A stretch of DNA of 64,000 bases from Bacteroidales bacterium (GTDB lineage Bacteria > Bacteroidota > Bacteroidia > Bacteroidales > VadinHA17): assembly GCA_016709865.1 (NCBI GenBank), contig JADJLX010000002.1, positions 310,001 to 374,000 of the forward strand. Reading direction: 5' to 3'. Every line of letters starts with the position of its first letter. The first letter of the stretch is position 1. The position numbers and the translations under genes are program-made. Under the pieces are notes generated by a model. It saw only the letters and a list, made by a program, of their open reading frames with translations. It did no database searches and had not been told where the DNA came from. Shown in pieces: positions 16,228 through 24,789 of the stretch.

Positions 16228-17223
16228 ATGAGTAGACCAGTAACACTTTTTACAGGACAATGGGCAGATCTGCCATTTGAAACTGTTTGTCAGAAAGCCA
16301 AATCATTTGGTTATGACGGTTTGGAGATCGCCTGCTGGGGCGATCATTTCGAAGTTAACAAAGCTGATGAAGCTTATTGCCGCAAGAAAAAAGAGACACT
16401 TGCGAAATATGGCCTGAAAGTATTCGCAATTTCCAACCACCTTGTTGGGCAAGCTGTATGTGACCTGATAGATGAGCGTCACAAGAGCATTCTTCCTGCT
16501 TATATCTGGGGTGATGGCAATCCTGAAGGTGTTCGTCAGAGAGCAGCAAAGGAAATGATCAGCACTGCTGAAGCTGCCAAAAGGCTTGGAGTTGATACTG
16601 TTAATGGTTTCACAGGTAGTCCGATCTGGCACCTGATATATTCTTTTCCACCTGTTACCCAGGCAATGCTAGATAAAGGATATGCTGACTTTGCTTCACG
16701 CTGGATTCCTATTCTTGACAAATACCATGAACTGGGCATTCATTTTGGACTTGAAGTTCATCCAACTGAGATTGCATTCGATATCGCATCAGCACACAGG
16801 ACGCTGAAGGCAGTAAACAATCATCCCAATTTCGGATTTAATTTCGACCCCTCACACCTTGGTTATCAGGGAGTTGACTATGTAGCGTTTATCAGAACGT
16901 TTGCAGATAAGATTTTCCATGTTCATATGAAGGATGCAGGCTGGTCAAAGGTACCTGTTGAAGCGGGTGTTTTCGGCGGACATACAGAATTCGGAACAAG
17001 GGGCCGCTACTGGGATTTCAGAAGCCTTGGACACGGCAATGTAAATTTTGAGGAGATCATAAGGGAACTTAACAGGATAGGCTATAAAGGTCCTTTATCT
17101 GTTGAGTGGGAAGACAGCGGAATGGACAGGGAGTTTGGAGCTAAGGAGGCATGCGAATTTGTTCGCAAAGTAGATTTCCCATCTTCAAATATTGCATTTG
17201 ATGCAGCTTTTGAGAAAAAATAG
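16228..17223 (+). CDS. Sugar phosphate isomerase/epimerase (xylose-isomerase-like TIM barrel)
   Basis: A 331-residue AP-endonuclease-2/xylose-isomerase-like TIM barrel. Metal-site segments are visible: the E in [11 protein letters not shown], the D and H in [10 protein letters not shown], the H-x-H in [10 protein letters not shown], and the E in [10 protein letters not shown] near the end. Such enzymes interconvert or dehydrate sugars and inositols using a divalent metal. The exact reaction is not predictable. It is the first of three same-strand genes (this, an MFS transporter and a Gfo/Idh dehydrogenase) that look like one catabolic set. The proteins all lack export signals apart from the transporter, so the chemistry is cytoplasmic. 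Confidence 0.88.
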   Translation: MSRPVTLFTGQWADLPFETVCQKAKSFGYDGLEIACWGDHFEVNKADEAYCRKKKETLAKYGLKVFAISNHLVGQAVCDLIDERHKSILPAYIWGDGNPEGVRQRAAKEMISTAEAAKRLGVDTVNGFTGSPIWHLIYSFPPVTQAMLDKGYADFASRWIPILDKYHELGIHFGLEVHPTEIAFDIASAHRTLKAVNNHPNFGFNFDPSHLGYQGVDYVAFIRTFADKIFHVHMKDAGWSKVPVEAGVFGGHTEFGTRGRYWDFRSLGHGNVNFEEIIRELNRIGYKGPLSVEWEDSGMDREFGAKEACEFVRKVDFPSSNIAFDAAFEKK

Positions 17224-17279
17224 GTGAAAATAAATCTGAAGACCAATTCCCTTTACTAACCATAACCTTAAAAAGCAAA

Positions 17280-18533
17280 ATGGAGACTGTCAAGAAAACC
17301 CAGCTATTCAATGCAAGTTGTGTTGCATTGGTTGTTACAGCACTGGCCTTTGCCACAAGAGGATCATTCGTGGAAGCATGGGCAACCGAATTTAACCTTA
17401 CACATGTTGAGGTGGGATGGATTGTTGGTACTGCCTTCTGGGGCTTTACACTTGCGATGGTTTTTGGCGGACCGCTCGTTGATATTATAGGCATCGGAAG
17501 GATTATCGCAATAGCATTTTTCTGTCATGTTGCAGGCATTGTGCTTACAATTATAGCAACCGGATTCTGGTCGCTGTTTATTTCGACCCTATTAATCGGC
17601 ATTGCCAACGGAAGTGTTGAAGCTGCATGTAACCCGCTGATAACAAGCATGTACACTGAGGAAAAAACCCGCCGGTTAAACCGTTTTCATGCATGGTTCC
17701 CCACAGGTATTGTAATAGGAGGACTTGCTGTATATATCTTTAATAAAGCGGGACTTGCAGACTGGAGATATGCTATGGGAATTATGCTTCTTCCAACTTT
17801 TGCATACGGTTATATGTTCCTGAATAAGAAGTTTCCGCAGACAGAGCGTGTTGTATCAGGATTTTCATATAAGGATATGCTGAAGGCATGTGTTAGTCCG
17901 CTGTTTATATTCATGGCATTAAGCATGATCCTAACAGCAGGTACCGAACTTGGAACAAATCAATGGATTGCTGCCCTTCTTGCAAATGTATCGAGCAACC
18001 CTATCCTGCTTCTTGTATGGATCTCAGGTATCATGGCACTGGCCCGTCAGTTTGGAGGGACATTAATTCATAATATGAAATCGACTGTTGTGTTATTGAC
18101 ATCATCAGTATTGGCATTCATTGGCTGTATATTAATGGGATATACCAGCGGAGCAATGGTATTTGCTTCAGCAGGTATTTTTGCACTTGGAGTGGCATTT
18201 TTCTGGCCCTCCATGCTCGGTTTTGTTTCAGAGAACATACCTCAGAGCGGTGCATTAGGACTTGCAATTATGGGTGGTATCGGATTTCTCGGAGGAGCAA
18301 TTGCACAACCCGTTCTTGGAGCAATATTTGACGCTCAGACATTAGCAGCTATACCAGCAGGTGAGGCTGTTGAAACATTGAAAGCTGCAGCTGCAGGAAC
18401 ACAGGAAGCTGCAACCTGGGCTGCAGCACAGCTCACAGGCGGATCTCATACACTCAGGCTTGTGGCATTTGTTCCTGCAGTTCTGATTGTTTCATTTACT
18501 TTCCTGCATATCTGGAAGAGGAAGCATGTATAA
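17280..18533 (+). CDS. MFS transporter, probable sugar permease
   Basis: A 417-residue integral membrane protein with about twelve hydrophobic segments. Segments such as FGGPLVDIIGIGRIIAIAFF (loop 2-3 region) and ACNPLITSMYTEEKTRRLNRFHAWFPTG resemble the FucP/GlcP-like branch of the major facilitator superfamily. It follows the TIM-barrel gene by 56 bases and precedes the Gfo/Idh gene, so it most likely imports the sugar or cyclitol that these enzymes use. A loop around 365-395 is unusually alanine-rich (LKAAAAGTQEAATWAAAQ). The family call is secure, the substrate is not. Confidence 0.88.
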   Translation: METVKKTQLFNASCVALVVTALAFATRGSFVEAWATEFNLTHVEVGWIVGTAFWGFTLAMVFGGPLVDIIGIGRIIAIAFFCHVAGIVLTIIATGFWSLFISTLLIGIANGSVEAACNPLITSMYTEEKTRRLNRFHAWFPTGIVIGGLAVYIFNKAGLADWRYAMGIMLLPTFAYGYMFLNKKFPQTERVVSGFSYKDMLKACVSPLFIFMALSMILTAGTELGTNQWIAALLANVSSNPILLLVWISGIMALARQFGGTLIHNMKSTVVLLTSSVLAFIGCILMGYTSGAMVFASAGIFALGVAFFWPSMLGFVSENIPQSGALGLAIMGGIGFLGGAIAQPVLGAIFDAQTLAAIPAGEAVETLKAAAAGTQEAATWAAAQLTGGSHTLRLVAFVPAVLIVSFTFLHIWKRKHV

Positions 18534-18540
18534 AACCTAT

Positions 18541-18612
18541 TAGCCCCCCATCCCCCCTGAAGGGGGGCTAATTAAAAATACGAATTTAAGCCCCCTTTAG
18601 GGGGTTGGGGGC
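18541..18612. repeat. Gene-less inverted C-run/G-run element
   Basis: The left arm (agccccccatcccccc, tgaaggggggct) and the right arm (aagccccctttaggggg, ttgggggca) are inverted versions of one pattern, separated by a short AT-rich spacer. This is the same type of element that flanks the DUF559 gene, but without a gene inside. Confidence 0.65.
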
Positions 18613-18651
18613 AAAAAATAAAGGGCGTACTATTAATATTTGTCTCAATTG

Positions 18652-18671
18652 CCGTCAGTTTTAACTGACGG
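18652..18671. repeat. Imperfect palindrome upstream of the Gfo/Idh gene
   Basis: CCGTCAGTT and AACTGACGG are inverted around a TT centre. It could form a hairpin in the leader of the following gene. It belongs to the general class of intergenic palindromes in this window. No regulatory role can be shown. Confidence 0.6.
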
Positions 18672-18695
18672 ATTTAAAAAATAAAAATTAAAATC

Positions 18696-19829
18696 ATGAA
18701 GAAGATAAAAATGGGAATGATAGGCGGTGGAATCGGTGCATTTATTGGTGATGCACACCGCCGGGCATCCAGGATATGTAATGATTATGAACTCGTTGGC
18801 GGAGTATTTGATGTCGATTATGAAAAGAGCAAACAGTTTGCCAAAGCCGAGGGGATAGCGCCTGAGAGATGCTACGAAAGCGTTGACGCACTCATAAAGG
18901 CTGAAAAAGCTTTGCCTGCAGATAAGCGCATGGAAGTTGTTTCAATTGTTACTCCGAATGCGCTTCATTTTCCTTTTGCTAAAAGCCTTCTTAATGCCGG
19001 ATTTCATCTGGTTTGCGAAAAACCGATGACTATGACTGTTGAAGAGGCAGTGGAACTGGAAGAACTTGTAAAGAAAACTAAACTCACTTTTGCCCTTACT
19101 CACACTTACACAGGTTATCCTATGGTAAGACAGATGAGGGATCTTATAGCAAAAGGGGTTCTTGGAACAATCCAGCGAATTGATGCTCAGTATTATCAGG
19201 GCTGGATCAACTCAATAATACATGGAACAGGAAGCAGGATTACCGGTGTCTGGAGACTTGATCCTAAACATGCAGGCGCAAGCAGCTGTATGGGAGATAT
19301 TGGTGTGCATGCCTTCAACCTTATTGAATATACTACCGGACTTGAAATTAAGGAAGTCCTCTCCGATCTTAGTCCGGTTAAAGAAGGAATAGCTCTTGAC
19401 CTTGATGGGACTGTTCTTTTACGTTTCGGTGATAAATTGAAAGGTGTGATAAGAGCCAGCCAGGTTTGCGGCGGGGAAGAGAATTGTATAACTATTGCGG
19501 TATACGGATCAAAAGCCAGCCTTAAATGGGCACAGGAAAACCCGAACTACCTCTATATGCTGAGTGACTCTGAACCAACAAAGGTTTTTAAACCTGCACA
19601 TGGATACAACGAGCAGCTGGCTGAGGCAAGCCACACAATGCCTTCGGGTCATCCGGAAGGTATTTACGAAGCACTGGCAAACATATACAAGGGTGCAGCC
19701 AAATCTATCAGAGGCGAGAAATTCAATCCCGGTGAATTCCCGACTGTTCACGACGGAGTGAGAGGAATGAAGTTTATTCATTCAGTTGTCAAGTCAAATA
19801 AGGATGGAAATATCTGGTTGAAGGTATAA
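18696..19829 (+). CDS. Gfo/Idh/MocA-family NAD(P)-dependent dehydrogenase
   Basis: A 377-residue cytoplasmic oxidoreductase. The Rossmann fold begins KMGMIGGGIGAFIGDAHRRA, VVSIVTPNALHFPFAKSLL precedes the typical E-K-P motif HLVCEKPMTMTVEEA (Lys near 110), and the C-terminal alpha/beta domain contains MGDIGVHAFNLIEYTTG with the conserved D and H of the active site. Such enzymes oxidise sugar or inositol hydroxyls. It is the third gene of the TIM-barrel/MFS/dehydrogenase set. The 162-base gap in front holds two repeat elements, so separate transcription is possible. Confidence 0.88.
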   Translation: MKKIKMGMIGGGIGAFIGDAHRRASRICNDYELVGGVFDVDYEKSKQFAKAEGIAPERCYESVDALIKAEKALPADKRMEVVSIVTPNALHFPFAKSLLNAGFHLVCEKPMTMTVEEAVELEELVKKTKLTFALTHTYTGYPMVRQMRDLIAKGVLGTIQRIDAQYYQGWINSIIHGTGSRITGVWRLDPKHAGASSCMGDIGVHAFNLIEYTTGLEIKEVLSDLSPVKEGIALDLDGTVLLRFGDKLKGVIRASQVCGGEENCITIAVYGSKASLKWAQENPNYLYMLSDSEPTKVFKPAHGYNEQLAEASHTMPSGHPEGIYEALANIYKGAAKSIRGEKFNPGEFPTVHDGVRGMKFIHSVVKSNKDGNIWLKV

Positions 19830-19841
19830 GATTTATATTTT

Positions 19842-19899
19842 TCCTCGAAAGGGCGCAAAGACGAAAGGGAAACCCTTTGCGACTTTGCCCCTCTGGGAG
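19842..19899. repeat. Octamer-type repeat, distal side of the GxxExxY remnant
   Basis: Units cgaaaggg, cgcaaaga and cgaaaggg are followed after three bases by their inverted counterparts ccctttgc, gactttgc and ccctctgg. The 8-bp periodic CGCAAAGN pattern recurs on the other side of the GxxExxY remnant at 20288-20347 and 20435-20463. Confidence 0.75.
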
Positions 19900-19909
19900 A
19901 TAAAGAACT

Positions 19910-20279
19910 TTATACATTGTCAACAATCCTGCCACCTTTATAAAAACAACATTGAAATTGATTAATAATCCAAGCTTAATGCCCGTAATTTTTAAATAGG
20001 TAAGTAATTGTTTGGGATGAACCGGAGCTATTGACTCAACTGATTTAATCTCAATAATTACCTTGTTTTCAACAATCAAATCAGCCCTAAAACCTAATTC
20101 CATCATATTATCTTCCCAAAAAACCGGTATTCCTTTCTGCCGTTCAACAAAAAAACCTTTTTTTCTGAGCTCAAAAACAAAATTTCCTCATAGACTGATT
20201 CCAACAAACCAGGTCCGAGCTTAATATGGATTTGGTAGGCAAGATCAACTAAAATTTTTGATAATTCATTTTCAGTCAT
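19910..20279 (-). pseudogene. GxxExxY-family PD-(D/E)XK protein, two frameshifts
   Basis: Joining the reading frames gives a protein of about 123 residues: MTENELSKILVDLAYQIHIK, LGPGLLESVYEEIL (the G-x-x-E-x-x-Y signature), then a continuation with LGFRADLIVENKVIIEIKSV (catalytic D, E-x-K of the PD-(D/E)XK fold) and GLLINFNVVFIK, ending GGRIVDNV. The frame is lost once within a T-run after VYEEIL and once within an A-run near 19937, each consistent with a single missing base. It is therefore either a pseudogene or a gene with consensus errors. The biochemical role of the family is unknown. It is bracketed by CGCAAAG-type octamer repeats, and its 5' end lies directly at one of these arrays. 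Confidence 0.85.
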
Positions 20280-20287
20280 CGGTAATA

Positions 20288-20347
20288 TAATTGCTCGCAA
20301 AGGCGCCAAGACGCAAAGAGACGATTTTGCGGCTCTGCAACTTAGTG
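20288..20347. repeat. Octamer-type repeat, proximal side of the GxxExxY remnant
   Basis: Units cgcaaagg, cgccaaga, cgcaaaga, gacg are followed by the inverted run ttgcggctctgcaacttagtgag. It lies immediately upstream of the start codon of the GxxExxY remnant on the minus strand. Confidence 0.75.
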
Positions 20348-20434
20348 AGAGATAAAGTCTATATCACAAATAATAGAAGCAGCGAAAATCAAATTTACTA
20401 AAATTCGATCGAATTAAATAATAATTAGATTTTT

Positions 20435-20463
20435 TCTTAGCGTCTCTGCGACTTAGCGAGGAA
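20435..20463. repeat. Second octamer-type arm upstream of the GxxExxY remnant
   Basis: The segment tcttagcgtctctgcgactt, agcgagga is the reverse complement of a cgctaagt, cgcagaga, cgctaaga series, the same octamer family as at 20288-20347. It abuts the end of the nitrilase-family gene. The 86 bases between the two arms are AT-rich with nothing recognisable. Confidence 0.65.
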
Positions 20464-20464
20464 A

Positions 20465-21421
20465 TTATTTTTTATCAGGATTAAGCCAGATTACCTTCTG
20501 TTCCGGATTATGCGGCTGTCCAATAATATCCTTGTAGAGATCAGGACGTCTGGCTTTTGTGTATCTGTAACCACCTGATAGCATAAGTTTTTCAGGAGTA
20601 AGCACTGCTGATACATATTCATCGCCAAGATCCCGGCATTCGGCAACTATATCACCAAAAGGATCGATTATCATAGAACATCCATTCTTAAGCTGATCAT
20701 CATCCATACCTATGGGATTGGAGAAAACCACATAAATACCGTTATCATAAGCCCTTGAAGGCAGCCACTTCATAAGCCACTCCCGCCCTTTCGGTCCATC
20801 AAACTCTGACCTTAATGCTTCACGATCTTTATCTCTGTTTTTCCATAATTCAGGATCTACGAATCCTGCACCAGGCCTTGTTGATGGAGTACACATTGTA
20901 ACATGTGGCATGAAAATTATCTGTGCACCTAATAGTGATGTAGCCCTCACATTTTCAATTATATTATTGTCGTAGCAAATAAGGATACCGCACTTCCAGC
21001 CAGAGATTTCGAATACACAATAACTATCGCCCGGTGTGAGATATGGATTAATAAACGGATGAAGCTTATGATACTTAGCTATCAGGCCTTCCTTCCCGAC
21101 GCAAACATAAGTTTTATAGATTTTGTCATCACTGTCCTTTTCAAACAGTCCGGCCAGAACAATTATGTTGTATTTCGAAGCGATCTGAATTAATCTGGCA
21201 ATACTTGGTCCGTCAGGGACAAATTCAGCCAGGTCCAGCATCTCCTCACGTGAAAGATTTCTGGCAAACGTATAACCGGTCACCGAGCATTCATGAAAAG
21301 CTATCACAGCAGAGCCACTATCAGCAGCCTGTGCAGAAAGCTTTTCAATTCTTGACAGGTTGTATACCTTATCACCACTCCTGTTCTCAAACTGAGCAGT
21401 CGAAATCTGAAGATTATTCAT
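20465..21421 (-). CDS. Nitrilase-superfamily carbon-nitrogen hydrolase
   Basis: A 318-residue hydrolase with the nitrilase Glu-Lys-Cys triad: E in IAFHECSVTGY (near 45), K in KYHKLHPFINPYL, and C in CGILICYDNN (near 160). Such enzymes hydrolyse amides, ureas or N-carbamoyl compounds in the cytoplasm. Which one cannot be told. An in-frame ATG lies 33 bases upstream, but GGAGAGG is spaced 7-13 bases before the ATG at 21421 and the resulting start MNNLQISTAQFENR matches the family, so I use the internal ATG. The gene is alone on its strand here apart from a small membrane protein 37 bases upstream. Confidence 0.88.
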   Translation of the reverse strand: MNNLQISTAQFENRSGDKVYNLSRIEKLSAQAADSGSAVIAFHECSVTGYTFARNLSREEMLDLAEFVPDGPSIARLIQIASKYNIIVLAGLFEKDSDDKIYKTYVCVGKEGLIAKYHKLHPFINPYLTPGDSYCVFEISGWKCGILICYDNNIIENVRATSLLGAQIIFMPHVTMCTPSTRPGAGFVDPELWKNRDKDREALRSEFDGPKGREWLMKWLPSRAYDNGIYVVFSNPIGMDDDQLKNGCSMIIDPFGDIVAECRDLGDEYVSAVLTPEKLMLSGGYRYTKARRPDLYKDIIGQPHNPEQKVIWLNPDKK

Positions 21422-21458
21422 TGTATCAGCCTCTCCAATGGCTGTAGTGCACAATTAA

Positions 21459-21719
21459 CTATTTTTTCTTTTTCAGAAGGAAGAATCCAGCTCCTGCTAC
21501 AACAATAACTGCACCTGCAATAATAGCAATTGTTGCCCCGCTACCTTTTTTATCGCTTGCCTTATCGTCTTCGGTAGCATAATAAAATGTCGGTTTGGCC
21601 TCTGTATCCATGTTAACAGTATCTTTCTTGGGAGCAGGCTGCTCCTGAGCATTTGCTGTATTCAAACCACCAATAACGAGAAGAGATAACATCGAGAATA
21701 CTAAAACTGATTTTTTCAT
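21459..21719 (-). CDS. Small exported protein with C-terminal membrane anchor
   Basis: An 86-residue protein of no family I recognise. It has a signal peptide (1-24, ending NTANAQ), a low-complexity polar middle rich in K, D, T and E, then a hydrophobic segment SGATIAIIAGAVIVVAGAGFFLLKKKK with four lysines at the very end. The layout (Gly/Ala-rich transmembrane helix followed by a short positive tail) resembles a sorting signal such as those of LPXTG-like or PEP-CTERM proteins. No defined motif precedes it, so this is only a resemblance. It sits between the nitrilase gene and the glycosyltransferase pair. Confidence 0.7.
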   Translation of the reverse strand: MKKSVLVFSMLSLLVIGGLNTANAQEQPAPKKDTVNMDTEAKPTFYYATEDDKASDKKGSGATIAIIAGAVIVVAGAGFFLLKKKK

Positions 21720-21734
21720 TTTTAACTATTTATA

Positions 21735-23801
21735 TTAATTAATTGAGTTAGCCTGATCATCATACTTCCTGGCAATTTCCGGATTGGTTTTTCTGTAAGT
21801 ATCAGCAAGGGCTGAAATTGCAGGTTTAAACCTCGGACTCAGAGTCAGACAGGTTCTTAGCAGTGACCTTGCTCTCATTATATCACTTGTACTAATCAAT
21901 TCTGCCAAACTTACATATGCTTCAAAGTACTTCCTGTTAACTTCGATAACTCTTTCATAGAATCTGATAGCCTCTTCATTCCTGCTGTTTACCCTGGCAA
22001 TATTTCCCAGATACATAAGGATAGGTTCAAAATCAGGATTGAGTTCCAGCCCCTTTTTCAATACTGAGTCTGCTTTCAGAAACTGTCCATCATTATACAA
22101 AGCAGCTGCAAAATTATAAAAAATCATTTCATCACCACTATTAACAGAAATAACGTTTTTGTAGAAATTGACAGCCTCCTTATATCTGCCTTCTGATAAC
22201 GCTATGTAACCCAAAAAATCATCTTTCGACTTTCTTTCGAGCACTGCACAAATTGGAACTTCATCCTTATAAATAATATGTTTAGCATTATCGGGCGGCC
22301 AGATCTTCTTATCAAGCTGATATGGCGATATATACCTGTTTACTACAATGGCATAATCCCAGTCGGTAAGACTTCTTTCCTCATTTCTGAAATAAGAGGT
22401 TTCAACCTCCGGACTATTTCTGAATTGCCATTTTACTGAATAAGTGGCTTTCACTTTTACCGGACCCTGAATGTCCTTTTCTTTGAGATAATTGATCAGC
22501 CAATCAGAAGCCTCTGTCTGGCTTACATAATAATAATCTGTTTCATATTCTGAGAATGCGCCCTTCAATCCACCTGCAAACTGATTATAGTACAGGTAAT
22601 AGTATGGATGATTTTTTATCATGAATTTTACAGGATGAACTGAAAGTACAGCAATCAATACAATAGCTCCCCCGAAATAGAATTTCGTCTTTGCTTTTTC
22701 AAAAAAATAATGAAATCCTGTAGCCGCCAGCAAGACTATAGGAGGGTATAGAAAAAGGAACTGCCTCCAGGAGCTGTAAAGATTTGACTTTTCGTAAATT
22801 ACAAATATTAGAGGGAAAAGCACTGTAAAAACTATCAGTCCAAATTGTAAGGTTTTTCCCTGTCTGATAATTGCCCGGCAAAATCCTGCAAAAAGGGCCA
22901 GTCCAGCCATAACAAGAAATGGTATTGTAATTGCCATCGATTTGGGAATATAATACCATGGCATAAAGTCGGACCACTCAACTTTTCCTTCAAAGATCTG
23001 GCGGAAAGTAAGAGGATAATGAGCCATTACCTTGTAAGACTCAAATACATTCTTCAAGGGATTCTGGAGTGCATAAGGCCATAACAAAATACTCAGAAAA
23101 AAGGCGGTAACAGAGATGCCTGTTATCCAGAGTAATTTTGTTCTGATCTCAACAAAATCAATCTTTCTTTCTCTGATGAAAACTGAGAAATAATATATAA
23201 AGAAGAAAAGAAAAAGGTAACAGATCATCAGTAATCCGCCTGCCCGGATACTCAAGGCAAAAGCAATACTTGCAGTAAGCAGAATAATTATACTCAAAGG
23301 TGCTTTCTTTCCTGAAAGCAACAGTTTCAATGTAAAAAAAATACTTGCAATATATCCCAGGGCAAAGGGTACATCCTTAAGATTATTCTGTGAATGTCCT
23401 AAAAAAGTCGGAGAAACTGCAAACAGGATCAGAACAAGAATTCCGGCCCGGTATCCGGTTAGCCATATTGCAAACAATGAAGTAATTATGATTGTAATCC
23501 AGCCGGCCAGAGTACTCATAACATGCCGGAATAAGTAAACATCATCAATATCAAACCATTCGGAAATAATCGTTACAACATTATCGTACGACTGCCCGTA
23601 GTATTTAAGATAAGTAACAGGTGTATTAAGGGCAGATTTATCCTCTCCATGAGATGCAAAATACTTATAAACTGCAACTGAATGATCGTAGTGCAGTACC
23701 TCATCGCAGCTGATACCGGCATGCCTGCTTGTTAGAAGCATCACTATTAACAGAACTGCAGATGATGACCAGAAGATATGTTTTAGCCTTGACTCTTTCA
23801 T
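21735..23801 (-). CDS. GT39/ArnT-like membrane glycosyltransferase with C-terminal TPR repeats
   Basis: A 688-residue protein. The first about 400 residues contain roughly ten hydrophobic segments, with the early SRHAGISCDEVLHYDHSVAVYKYF carrying the acidic D-E typical of the first periplasmic loop of GT39/GT83 (PMT, ArnT) enzymes. SPTFLGHSQNNLKDVPFALGY in the second loop also fits the family. After a soluble linker, about residues 530-685 are three to four TPR repeats (for example LSEGRYKEAVNFYKNVISVN). Such enzymes use polyprenyl-phosphate sugars as donors. The upstream gene encodes a DPM/GtrB-like GT2 that would make such donors, and its stop TAA overlaps this start (TAATG), indicating translational coupling. 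Confidence 0.85.
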   Translation of the reverse strand: MKESRLKHIFWSSSAVLLIVMLLTSRHAGISCDEVLHYDHSVAVYKYFASHGEDKSALNTPVTYLKYYGQSYDNVVTIISEWFDIDDVYLFRHVMSTLAGWITIIITSLFAIWLTGYRAGILVLILFAVSPTFLGHSQNNLKDVPFALGYIASIFFTLKLLLSGKKAPLSIIILLTASIAFALSIRAGGLLMICYLFLFFFIYYFSVFIRERKIDFVEIRTKLLWITGISVTAFFLSILLWPYALQNPLKNVFESYKVMAHYPLTFRQIFEGKVEWSDFMPWYYIPKSMAITIPFLVMAGLALFAGFCRAIIRQGKTLQFGLIVFTVLFPLIFVIYEKSNLYSSWRQFLFLYPPIVLLAATGFHYFFEKAKTKFYFGGAIVLIAVLSVHPVKFMIKNHPYYYLYYNQFAGGLKGAFSEYETDYYYVSQTEASDWLINYLKEKDIQGPVKVKATYSVKWQFRNSPEVETSYFRNEERSLTDWDYAIVVNRYISPYQLDKKIWPPDNAKHIIYKDEVPICAVLERKSKDDFLGYIALSEGRYKEAVNFYKNVISVNSGDEMIFYNFAAALYNDGQFLKADSVLKKGLELNPDFEPILMYLGNIARVNSRNEEAIRFYERVIEVNRKYFEAYVSLAELISTSDIMRARSLLRTCLTLSPRFKPAISALADTYRKTNPEIARKYDDQANSIN

Positions 23802-24727
23802 TATTTTTCAGGATCGTCATAATATTTCCTGACGAAATAGACCGGACGGTTTTGGGATTCCTTATAGCTTCTGTATACATATTCGCCCAGTATTCCAAGG
23901 AATACAAGCTGAATGGAGCCAAGAAAATATATGCTCAGTAAAGTGGATGACCAGCCTATAACAGCAAAGCCATAAATCTTTGCTATTATGACATAAATTC
24001 CTGCTCCGAGAAATACTGTTGTACCTAAAGCACCAAGGATCAGGCACAAACGAATCGGGAACCTGGAAAAGGAAAAAATTGCATCTGCTGCCAGGATAGA
24101 TAGTTTGCGAAGGCTCATTTTGGGGTTACCCTTAAAGCGGTCTTCTCGCACAAATTCAATGTATCCCTGCCGGAAGCCAATAAATGTCCTGAGGCCAGGC
24201 AGATACCTCACTTTTTCTTTCATCGAAAGCAGGGCATCCAGAGCTTTCCTGGTCATCATGGAATAATTTCCTGAGTTCTCCATGTCTTTGATCTCACCTA
24301 TGTGCCTGAAAAAAAGATGAAATAATACAGCATACAGATTGCGTCCCCGGTTGCCTTTTCTTCCTGATTTCTTTCCGCTGATGATATCAAATTCATCATT
24401 CTGCAGTTTAGAATACATTTCCCCTAACAGTTCGGGAGGGTCCTGGAGATCACCATCCATCATGGCAACAATGTCACCCTTTGCATATTCCAGACCTGCA
24501 GTATATGCAGCCTGATGGCCAAAATTTTTAGAGAGAGACAGTACTTTTACTGTCTTATTCTTTTGCTGGTACGATAAGATTTTGTTCAGACTGCTGTCGG
24601 TGCTTCCGTCATCAACAAAGATCACCTCATAGTCTTCAGTAAATGATTCGATGGAAGCAATAGTCCTTTTAACCAGCTCATCGATCAGGTTCTCTTCATT
24701 AAATATCGGTATTACCAACGACAACAT
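23801..24727 (-). CDS. GT2 glycosyltransferase, DPM/GtrB-like
   Basis: A 308-residue membrane-anchored glycosyltransferase. The GT-A domain begins MLSLVIPIFNEENLIDELVK, and EVIFVDDGSTDSSLNKIL, the DXD-equivalent VAMMDGDLQDPPELLGEMY and ISGKKSGRKGNRG follow in family order. Two C-terminal transmembrane segments (about 230-255 and 262-290) complete a GtrB/DPM1-type protein that transfers sugar from a nucleotide to polyprenyl phosphate at the inner membrane. It shares one base with the downstream GT39 gene, and the two probably act in sequence. A related but interrupted GT2 is encoded at 54441-55394. Confidence 0.9.
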   Translation of the reverse strand: MLSLVIPIFNEENLIDELVKRTIASIESFTEDYEVIFVDDGSTDSSLNKILSYQQKNKTVKVLSLSKNFGHQAAYTAGLEYAKGDIVAMMDGDLQDPPELLGEMYSKLQNDEFDIISGKKSGRKGNRGRNLYAVLFHLFFRHIGEIKDMENSGNYSMMTRKALDALLSMKEKVRYLPGLRTFIGFRQGYIEFVREDRFKGNPKMSLRKLSILAADAIFSFSRFPIRLCLILGALGTTVFLGAGIYVIIAKIYGFAVIGWSSTLLSIYFLGSIQLVFLGILGEYVYRSYKESQNRPVYFVRKYYDDPEK

Positions 24728-24789
24728 TACTTTCAGATATCCATTGTTAATCCTAAAAAAATTGATTTATCTTTTAAAGATACTGATTT

